Shown: in pieces, positions 1-5,344 of the stretch | Numbering within the stretch: position 1 is the stretch's first letter | Layout of the letters: each line of letters starts with the position of its first letter | Origin: an uncultured bacterium | Lineage (GTDB): Bacteria; Actinomycetota; Coriobacteriia; Coriobacteriales; Coriobacteriaceae | Direction: 5' to 3' | Length of the DNA stretch: 7,819 bases | NCBI GenBank assembly: GCA_905215945.1 | Contig: CAJMRZ010000064.1 | Coordinates: forward strand, 1-7,819 | Notes under the pieces: generated by a model | Databases searched by the model: none | What the model was told of the DNA's origin: nothing | The model's input: the letters and a program-made list of their open reading frames with translations, nothing else | Position numbers and translations under genes: made by a program

Positions 1-813
1 GTCGGCTACATCCGCCAAGCCGGACGTGAAGAACAAGAAGTCAAGATCACGACACTACATGATTTCAACCCGGAAGAGATCGATATGTTCACGATTGTAA
101 TCATCGGAAACTCTCAGTCCTACACGTGGAATGACAAGATCATCACTCCCCGCGGTTACTACCGGGAACAATGTACCGAAAACGTTGGTATCGGGCAGGA
201 AATCATGATGCGCAGTTTCCGCACTATCGAATCCGAATTAAGGGACAAAAACACCCCCCTCGGCCGTAAATGGGCGTTGTTACACGCCATCCACACCACT
301 GCCGACTTCTCGTACGCCGATTCCCTCGTATTCACCCATGACGCCGCGCACTGTGCTCTCGACGCACTGCGCGCAGGGGCCACGGTGCTCACCGACACGA
401 ACATGGCGCTCGCAGGCATAAGCAAGCCCGCGCTCGCAAAGCTCGGCTGCAAGGCCGTGTGCTACATGGCCGACCCTAATGTCGCCGCGGCTGCGCGCGC
501 CGCGGGCACGACTCGCGCCGTTGCGAGCATGGACAAAGCTTGCGGCATCGAGGGTCCGCTCATCGTGGCCGTCGGTAACGCCCCCACGGCACTTCTGCGC
601 CTCGCCGAGCTCATGGACGCGGGGAAGATCGCGCCCGCGCTCGTCGTTGGGGTGCCGGTCGGGTTTGTGAACGTGGTCGAGGCGAAAGAGGAGCTACTCG
701 CGCGACGCGTGCCGGCCATCGTCGCGAGGGGTCGCAAGGGCGGTTCGACCGTGGCGGCCGCCATTATGAACGCGCTGCTCTACCAGATCACGCGCCCAGG
801 CGGCCCGAAGTGA
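1..813 (+). CDS. cobJ-cbiC: Fused precorrin-3B C17-methyltransferase (C-terminal end) / precorrin-8X methylmutase, 5'-partial
   Basis: The reading frame is open from base 1, so the gene starts upstream of the window; 270 residues are visible. Residues 1-55 are the C-terminal end of a CobJ/CbiH-type SAM-dependent C17-methyltransferase (ring contraction), with the family-typical MFTIVIIGNSQSY and ITPRGY segments. From about residue 68 a complete CbiC/CobH methylmutase follows, which moves the C11 methyl group to C12 to give hydrogenobyrinic or cobyrinic acid. Its marks are RSFRTIESEL, AIHTTADF (His98 is the expected catalytic histidine), LTDTNM, GNAPTALLRL, GVPVGFVNVVEAKE and GRKGGSTVAAAIMNALL. 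The linker between domains is only about 12 residues. The stop overlaps the cobK start (GTGA). ATG codons at 205 and 208 sit just after AGGA (197-200), so a free CbiC of about 202 residues might also be made. Aerobic (CobJ/CobH) and anaerobic (CbiH/CbiC) pathway forms cannot be separated from this fragment. GC content jumps inside the gene. Confidence 0.93.
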   Translation, partial: VGYIRQAGREEQEVKITTLHDFNPEEIDMFTIVIIGNSQSYTWNDKIITPRGYYREQCTENVGIGQEIMMRSFRTIESELRDKNTPLGRKWALLHAIHTTADFSYADSLVFTHDAAHCALDALRAGATVLTDTNMALAGISKPALAKLGCKAVCYMADPNVAAAARAAGTTRAVASMDKACGIEGPLIVAVGNAPTALLRLAELMDAGKIAPALVVGVPVGFVNVVEAKEELLARRVPAIVARGRKGGSTVAAAIMNALLYQITRPGGPK

Positions 814-1583
814 CGGCGCCCGCATCCGCGCCGGCGCTGCGCATCTTCGCCGGCACCACCGAGGGCCGCCTTCTGTGCGAATGGGCGAGCGGGGCGGGCA
901 TCCCCGCCCGTGCCTACGCGGCAACCGAGTACGGAGGCGAGCTTTTGGGCGAGCTTCCGGGCATCGAGGTGCATGCGAGCAGGCTCGACGAGGCCGACAT
1001 GGAGCGCGAGCTTTCCGGCGCGCGCATCGTCGTCGACGCCACGCACCCCTTCGCTACGCTCGCAAGCGGCAACATCCGAGCCGCTTCGCTCGCCGTGGGT
1101 GTACGATGCCTGCGCCTTGCGCGCGCGGCCGAGGCGCTGCCCAAAGGCGTCGTGTCGGTCGCGTCGATTGCCTGCGCGGCGCGCTTTCTCTCCGAGAACC
1201 CGGGTCGCGCGCTTCTCACGACGGGGAGCAAGGAGCTTGCTCCCTATACGCGCGTCGCCGATTTCTCGGAGCGCTTCTTCGTGCGTGTGCTCCCGCTGCC
1301 CGGTGCTATAACGAAGTGCATCGACGCGGGGTTTTCGCCGTCGCACGTCATCGGCATGCAGGGGCCCTTCACCCGCGAGCTCAACGAGGCGATGCTTCGG
1401 CAGGTGGGAGCCCAGTGGCTTGTGACCAAGGACTCGGGAACCGTAGGCGGCACGGCCGAGAAGATCGCCTCCGCGCGCGACGTGGGAGCGCGCTGTATCG
1501 TGGTCGCCCGTCCCGCCGAGGGAGGCGGGGCCCTTTCGCTTCGGGAAGTGGAAGACGCGCTCTTACGGGAGTTCGCGCGCTAG
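810..1583 (+). CDS. cobK: Precorrin-6A (cobalt-precorrin-6A) reductase
   Basis: A 257-residue protein, normal length for CobK/CbiJ, which reduces the macrocycle of (cobalt-)precorrin-6A with a nicotinamide cofactor during corrin synthesis in the cytoplasm. Visible family motifs are FAGTTEGR (13-20, N-terminal nucleotide-binding loop), VVDATHPFA (74-82), TTGSKEL (137-143), GMQGPF (182-187), TKDSGTVGGTAEK (206-218) and VVARP (231-235). The chosen start is GTG at 810, overlapping the TGA of the upstream cobJ-cbiC gene by four bases. This implies translational coupling; only a weak AGG-type ribosome site precedes it. The gene is about 67-68% G+C by spot count, higher than the genes after 1795. 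It is the last intact gene of the cobalamin cluster here and ends facing a convergent operon. The call is secure at family level; the cob versus cbi name depends on the unseen rest of the cluster. Confidence 0.93.
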   Translation: MTAPASAPALRIFAGTTEGRLLCEWASGAGIPARAYAATEYGGELLGELPGIEVHASRLDEADMERELSGARIVVDATHPFATLASGNIRAASLAVGVRCLRLARAAEALPKGVVSVASIACAARFLSENPGRALLTTGSKELAPYTRVADFSERFFVRVLPLPGAITKCIDAGFSPSHVIGMQGPFTRELNEAMLRQVGAQWLVTKDSGTVGGTAEKIASARDVGARCIVVARPAEGGGALSLREVEDALLREFAR

Positions 1584-1611
1584 GCGCTCGCCGCGCCTGC
1601 GTTCCCTCCCG

Positions 1612-1704
1612 CCCGCGAGGAGGAGCGCCTCGAGCAAGCTCGAACCGTACAAGACCGTCATCCGCCAAAAGTTCGAGGACGACGCCCGGAACTGGCGCAA
1701 GTAG
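1612..1704 (+). pseudogene. Possible IS21-type transposase (IstA) remnant
   Basis: Between cobK and the palindromic element, + frame 1 reads ...RRSASSKLEPYKTVIRQKF and continues EDDARNWRK before a TAG stop at 1702-1704. The SKLEPYK..I pattern followed by a D/A-rich stretch and WRK resembles the linker region of IS21-family IstA transposases, where SKLDPYK...I...RKQRHTA is common. There is no plausible start codon or ribosome site, and nothing transposase-like follows the stop. If the resemblance is real, this is a scar of about 30 codons left after deletion of an insertion sequence. The stretch is short, and chance similarity in GC-rich DNA is a real alternative. Confidence 0.33.
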
Positions 1705-1709
1705 CCCTT

Positions 1710-1786
1710 CAATAAGTTGCGGTGAAATAGTGTCTGTTTTTGCTGCTAGATAGCATATTCAGTCCCTAATTCACCGCAACTTGTTG
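1710..1786. repeat. 77-bp palindromic intergenic element (MITE/REP-like), possible bidirectional terminator
   Basis: The arms CAATAAGTTGCGGTGAA (1710-1726) and TTCACCGCAACTTGTTG (1770-1786) are inverted complements at 16 of 17 positions. Complementarity continues inward in patches (TAG.G.CTG against the reverse complement of CAG.C.CTA), and the centre GCTGCTAGATAGC (1741-1755 region) can form its own small stem. The whole unit can therefore fold as one long imperfect hairpin. It contains a T5 run (1737-1741) and is more AT-rich than its surroundings. It lies between convergent genes (cobK and the permease), where a bidirectional transcription terminator would be useful. Length and structure fit a short non-autonomous repeat. 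I recall similar sequences repeated in Collinsella genomes, but that is memory, not a search. No clear target-site duplication is visible. Confidence 0.7.
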
Positions 1787-1794
1787 GTGGTGGC

Positions 1795-3006
1795 TTACTG
1801 GTAGCGTAGGCACTCCACCGGGTCGAGCTTTGCTGCGCGGCGAGCGGGGTAGAAGCCAAAGATTACGCCGATGCCGACGGAGACGGCGAAGGCCAGCAGC
1901 ACCGTGGCGATTGAAAAACTCGGTGTGATTTGCCCGCTGGCTCCGAGCTCGCCAAGAATCCCGGATCCGGAGGCAAACATCGCGAGGCCCCAGGCCAGCA
2001 GATAGCCTATCAGGACACCCAGTAGGCCACCGGTGACGCACAGCGCCGAGGACTCGGCCAAAAACTGCGCGGTGATATCGCGACGACTGGCGCCCAGAGC
2101 GCGGCGGATGCCGATCTCGCGAATGCGCTCCGTTACGTTGGTAAGCATCATATTCATAATGCCGATACCGCCGACAAGCAGCGAGATGCTGGCGACAGCA
2201 CCCATGATGAGCGAGAACGCGCCCATAAAGGAGTTGAGCGCATCGATGGCGCTTTTCATGGAGGTCGCCGATACACTGTCGTACTCATCCTCCTCGATGC
2301 CCTTCATCGCGCGCACCTTGGACTCGATGGTCTTACAAAGCTCATCCATGTCCGTGCCCTCGGCGGCAAGTGCCGTCACGCTGGGGAATGAAGGATTCTC
2401 GTCGTCGAACAGCCCGGAGATGGTTTCGCGTGGCATATACAGCGTGAGCGAGCCCATGGAGTCGCTGCCGCCATCAATCACGCCTACAATCTGCACCTCG
2501 CCGTTGGACACCTTGATGGTTTTCCCCAGCGCATCCTGTTCGTTGCCGTAAAGCTGATCGGCGCCGTTGCGGCTGATGAGCGCCACGCGCGAGCCTGATT
2601 GGGACTCGGCCTGGGAATAGGTGCGCCCCGCAACGAGCTTGCTGGCCCCCACGGCGTCGAGCATGTCGCTATCGACACCCTGTGCCATGACGGTATAGCT
2701 TTTATCGCCGGTCTTATACTCGGTATACGCGCTGTCGACAATGCCGATCTGCTCTATCTGCGGCACCAGTTTTTGAAGCTTCTCGATGTCCGACTCGGTG
2801 AGTTCTTGCGACGAATAGATTTGCACCATGCGTGCCGCATTGAGGCCCAGACTGTTGACCAGGCTGTTTTGGATACCGCCGATGAGCGAAGTCATGGCGA
2901 TAACCGAGGCGATGCCGATGACAATGCCCAGGATGGTGAGCAGGCTGCGCCCCTTGTTGGCTTCGAGCGAGTGAAGGGCTTCCTGGATGAGATCGCGGGC
3001 GCTCAT
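1795..3006 (-). CDS. MacB-type ABC transporter permease (FtsX fold)
   Basis: A 403-residue membrane protein with the MacB layout: a short N-terminal amphipathic segment (ALHSLEANKGR), TM1 at about 21-45, a large extracytoplasmic domain at about 46-260, then three membrane segments at about 262-288, 317-345 and 363-387. The FtsX signature VTERIREIGIRRALGAS (291-307) sits between TM2 and TM3, and the end FYPARRAAKLDPVECLRYQ is typical of the family. These proteins do not pump through the membrane in the usual way; they pass ATP-driven movement to the extracytoplasmic domain (mechanotransmission). A good ribosome site AAAGGAG (3014-3020) lies seven bases before the ATG, which overlaps the stop of the ATPase gene in an ATGA motif. 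It is the last gene of the operon and ends beside the palindromic element. Substrate unknown; peptides, lipids or antibiotics are all possible. Confidence 0.93.
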   Translation of the reverse strand: MSARDLIQEALHSLEANKGRSLLTILGIVIGIASVIAMTSLIGGIQNSLVNSLGLNAARMVQIYSSQELTESDIEKLQKLVPQIEQIGIVDSAYTEYKTGDKSYTVMAQGVDSDMLDAVGASKLVAGRTYSQAESQSGSRVALISRNGADQLYGNEQDALGKTIKVSNGEVQIVGVIDGGSDSMGSLTLYMPRETISGLFDDENPSFPSVTALAAEGTDMDELCKTIESKVRAMKGIEEDEYDSVSATSMKSAIDALNSFMGAFSLIMGAVASISLLVGGIGIMNMMLTNVTERIREIGIRRALGASRRDITAQFLAESSALCVTGGLLGVLIGYLLAWGLAMFASGSGILGELGASGQITPSFSIATVLLAFAVSVGIGVIFGFYPARRAAKLDPVECLRYQ

Positions 3007-3776
3007 GCCACCACTCCTTTCGGCGGGTTGGTGGAGGCGGAAATCATGGGCAGGCTATCTACGGCGCTGCGCAGGGTCCGCGGTGCATGTGGAATATACG
3101 CGCCGTCGTGAATGCGACCGTCGCGGATGGTCATGGCACGGTCGGCCTCGGCGGCGATGCTGGGGTCGTGTGTGATAAGCACGATGGTTTTGCCGCGCTT
3201 CTGGAGCTTATGGAAGGTCTCCATCACAAGCGCTCCAGTGGCGGAGTCCAGGTTTCCCGTCGGCTCGTCGGCCAGAATGATGGGCGGGTCATTGACGAGG
3301 GCGCGCGCGATTGCGACGCGCTGCATCTGGCCGCCCGAGAGCTCGGATATGCGGTGGTCCCAGTGGTCGACGGGCAGCGTGACAGCCTGCAGCGCGTGCA
3401 CGGCGCGCATTTCGCGCTGGCTACGGGGCACATTGGTGTAGGCCAGCGGCAGCATGACGTTTTCGATAACTGACAGGCGCGGCAGCAGGTTGAAACTCTG
3501 AAAGACAAAGCCAATACTCAGGGCGCGAACTTCGGTGAACTCGTCATCGTCAAGCTCGGCCACGTTGAGTCCTTGCAGGTAATAGTCGCCCGCCGTCGGT
3601 TTGTCCAGACAGCCCAGGATGTTCATGAGCGTTGACTTGCCCGAGCCCGAAGGGCCGGTAATGGCGACGAACTCGCCGGGATCTACCGCCAGGCTCACGT
3701 TGTGCAGGATGTGGGCGCACCCCGCCTCGCTCTCAAAGATGCGGTGCACGTTGCGGATGTCGATAACGGGACGCAT
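3003..3776 (-). CDS. ABC transporter ATP-binding protein, MacB/LolD type
   Basis: A 257-residue ATPase that powers the neighbouring FtsX-fold permease from the cytoplasmic side. All nucleotide-binding elements are intact: Walker [10 protein letters not shown] (41-49), Q-loop glutamine in [10 protein letters not shown] (Gln93), signature LSGGQ (146-150), Walker [13 protein letters not shown] (166-177) and the H-loop histidine in ITHD (203). [16 protein letters not shown] and [11 protein letters not shown] are typical of the MacB/LolD/FtsE group. About 30 residues after GRIHDG have no obvious family counterpart and look like a loose C-terminal tail. The ATG shares one base with the TAA of the adaptor gene (TAATG), and GAGGA six bases upstream is the probable ribosome site. 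The stop overlaps the permease start, so all three genes are translationally linked. Confidence 0.95.
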   Translation of the reverse strand: MRPVIDIRNVHRIFESEAGCAHILHNVSLAVDPGEFVAITGPSGSGKSTLMNILGCLDKPTAGDYYLQGLNVAELDDDEFTEVRALSIGFVFQSFNLLPRLSVIENVMLPLAYTNVPRSQREMRAVHALQAVTLPVDHWDHRISELSGGQMQRVAIARALVNDPPIILADEPTGNLDSATGALVMETFHKLQKRGKTIVLITHDPSIAAEADRAMTIRDGRIHDGAYIPHAPRTLRSAVDSLPMISASTNPPKGVVA

Positions 3777-5212
3777 TACATGTCCTCGTCGGCAGACGTG
3801 CTGCCCGAATCCGCGCTGTAGCCGCCGTCAGCCGTTGCGTCCGCTCCGGTGTCCATGACGAGGGTGTCGCCATCGCGCAGCTTGGTAACCGGCACGTTGG
3901 GGTTGATCTCGTTGCCCTGGTCGTCGCGCTTGACCTGCGTCTTGCCGACTACGGCTTCGTTATCGTTTTGCGTCACGACGGTCACCTTCACGCGACGGGT
4001 TTGCTTGCCCTCGTCATCGGTTGCCACATTGACGTAATAGTGTTCGCCATCTTCGGTCATGAGCGCCATCGTCGGCACCATCACCACATCGTCGAGCTGC
4101 TCGGTCACCACCGAGACCTCGGCCGTCATGCCCGGCTTCAGGCGCGCGTCGGGCGCCTCGATGAGGATGTCGACATTAAAGGTCACGCTGCCGCCGCCAC
4201 CGTTGGTGGAGTCGGAGTTTGCCACCGAAGCGATGGCCGTGACCGTTCCCTGGCTCACGATATCGGGAAACGCGGGATACGTGACGTTGGCGCTCTGCCC
4301 AACGGCGATCTTTGCGATGTCCTTTTCGCCCACCTGCACGGTCACCTTCATCTTGGATAGGTCGGCGATCTGCATGCACTGCTTGCCGCCGCTCGTATCG
4401 CTTTCGCCCATGATCATGCCGCCTGTTACCGTGGCGCCCACCTTGGCGTTGAGCTCCACGATACTGCCCGAGCTCGGGGCCGTGACCGTGCGACTGGAGG
4501 CCTTGGCGTTCGCCTGGTCGAGGTTTGCCTGGGCTGATGCGAGGCTGCGCTGCGCGGCCGATACGGCGTTCGTGTCCGCCGATGCGGCGGAGATGCCAGC
4601 CGCTGCGGAAGCTTCATCGACGTCCGTCATTGGGGTGGCCTGTGCGGCGGCTGCGGCTTTCTGCGCGTTGGCGAGGTCTTCCTGGGCGGCTGCAACTGCA
4701 CGCTGCGCCTCGGCAACGTTGCGATCGAGCTCGTCGTTTTTAATGGTCATAAGCACGTCGCCCTCGTTGACGGATTGGCCTGCCTGCACGTTGATCGAAT
4801 CGACCGTGCCGTCGACAGAAGGGGAGACCACTGAGGACGAAATGGGTTTGATCTGGCCTTTCGCCTCGACCGTTGTGGTAAACGTACCCTCGGTCACCAT
4901 GTCGGTCACAGGCCCACTAGCGCCCTGTGGCTGCGCATTGAGAACCAGGGTAGCGACAATGGCAATGAGCGCGATGGCGCCCACGACGCCGACGGCAATA
5001 CCGCGGCGAATCAGCTTTTTGCGTCGGCGCTCGGCACGTTTTGCCTTGAGCTTGGCATATGCCTCTTCATCGGAAATCTCGGCCGTATCGTTCGCGCGTC
5101 CGCTCTGCTTGTCGGCATGTACGTTTGTAATCAGAGGAATCGTTTCGGTGGCACCTTCGGGCGTGCGCTCGGTATCATCCGGGCCCGGGGTGATGGTGGG
5201 GACATTCGGCAT
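3776..5212 (-). CDS. MacA-like periplasmic-adaptor / membrane-fusion subunit (HlyD family)
   Basis: A 478-residue protein when started at the ATG at 5212. Domains: a hydrophilic acidic N-terminus (1-50), a basic stretch KLKAKRAERRRKKLIRR (54-70), one membrane segment (about 71-92), a split lipoyl-like domain (about 118-158 and 240-265) flanking an Ala/Gln-rich coiled-coil hairpin (about 160-240), and a beta-barrel/membrane-proximal region (about 288-450). The last 25 residues are acidic and Gly/Ser-rich. KGQIKPISSSVVSPSVDGTV and VTVQVGEKDIAKIAVGQ are typical of MacA/HlyD adaptors. In this operon it should link the FtsX-fold permease to the cell envelope. A longer frame reaches 5275, but the 5212 start has a strong AAAGGAG with 5-base spacing, and the extra 21 codons would run into the upstream hairpin. 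In a monoderm host no TolC partner is expected, so the coiled coil may instead contact the wall or another protein. Confidence 0.9.
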   Translation of the reverse strand: MPNVPTITPGPDDTERTPEGATETIPLITNVHADKQSGRANDTAEISDEEAYAKLKAKRAERRRKKLIRRGIAVGVVGAIALIAIVATLVLNAQPQGASGPVTDMVTEGTFTTTVEAKGQIKPISSSVVSPSVDGTVDSINVQAGQSVNEGDVLMTIKNDELDRNVAEAQRAVAAAQEDLANAQKAAAAAQATPMTDVDEASAAAGISAASADTNAVSAAQRSLASAQANLDQANAKASSRTVTAPSSGSIVELNAKVGATVTGGMIMGESDTSGGKQCMQIADLSKMKVTVQVGEKDIAKIAVGQSANVTYPAFPDIVSQGTVTAIASVANSDSTNGGGGSVTFNVDILIEAPDARLKPGMTAEVSVVTEQLDDVVMVPTMALMTEDGEHYYVNVATDDEGKQTRRVKVTVVTQNDNEAVVGKTQVKRDDQGNEINPNVPVTKLRDGDTLVMDTGADATADGGYSADSGSTSADEDM

Positions 5213-5217
5213 AGCGT

Positions 5218-5224
5218 CTCCTTT
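5218..5224 (-). promoter_or_regulatory. Ribosome binding site fixing the adaptor start
   Basis: On the - strand AAAGGAG is followed by five bases (ACGCT) and ATG at 5212. The longer upstream ATG at 5275 has no such site and lies inside the right arm of a hairpin, so 5212 is preferred. Confidence 0.85.
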
Positions 5225-5246
5225 ATAGAAAGAACCTCGATAAGTA

Positions 5247-5276
5247 TATGCGCCCACCGGTTGGGGTGGGCGCATA
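5247..5276 (-). terminator. Strong intergenic hairpin between transpeptidase and MacAB-like operon; likely terminator or attenuator
   Basis: TATGCGCCCACC (5247-5258) and GGTGGGCGCATA (5265-5276) form a perfect 12-bp stem with a 6-base loop. It lies in the 132-bp gap between the transpeptidase stop and the adaptor ATG. On the - strand the stem is followed by TACTTATCGAGGTTCTTTC, which is only moderately T-rich, so it may end transpeptidase transcription incompletely and let some transcripts continue into the exporter genes. On the + strand the downstream sequence is GAACGGTTTCTTTC. I see no convincing separate sigma-70 promoter for the adaptor operon between the stem and its ribosome site, although TATACT overlaps the downstream edge of the stem. 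Confidence 0.6.
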
Positions 5277-5344
5277 GAACGGTTTCTTTCGGAACTGTTA
5301 GATTGGTCGCAGCGGTTCCACGTTGTAGGAATGCGCGCGTTGCA

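Noticed and set aside
1..810. Cobalamin riboswitch near the cob genes
   Set aside because: The genes visible are internal to an operon with overlapping ends, and no riboswitch-like intergenic leader is present in the window.
780..1346. - strand frame opposite cobK
   Set aside because: Arg/Ala-rich antisense shadow with no ribosome site and no family resemblance.
875..1753. Long + strand frame of 292 codons overlapping cobK
   Set aside because: It is a +1 shadow of cobK, rich in Arg/Ala/Gly with no family motifs; cobK in the other frame has all its conserved motifs.
1710..1786. CRISPR repeat or tRNA-like structure in the palindromic region
   Set aside because: Only one unit is present with no regularly spaced copies, and the fold does not give a tRNA cloverleaf or anticodon arm.
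4059..5228. 389-codon + strand frame opposite the adaptor gene
   Set aside because: An antisense shadow of low-complexity Ser/Ala/Thr sequence, explained by codon bias of the adaptor, which has recognisable domains and a strong ribosome site.
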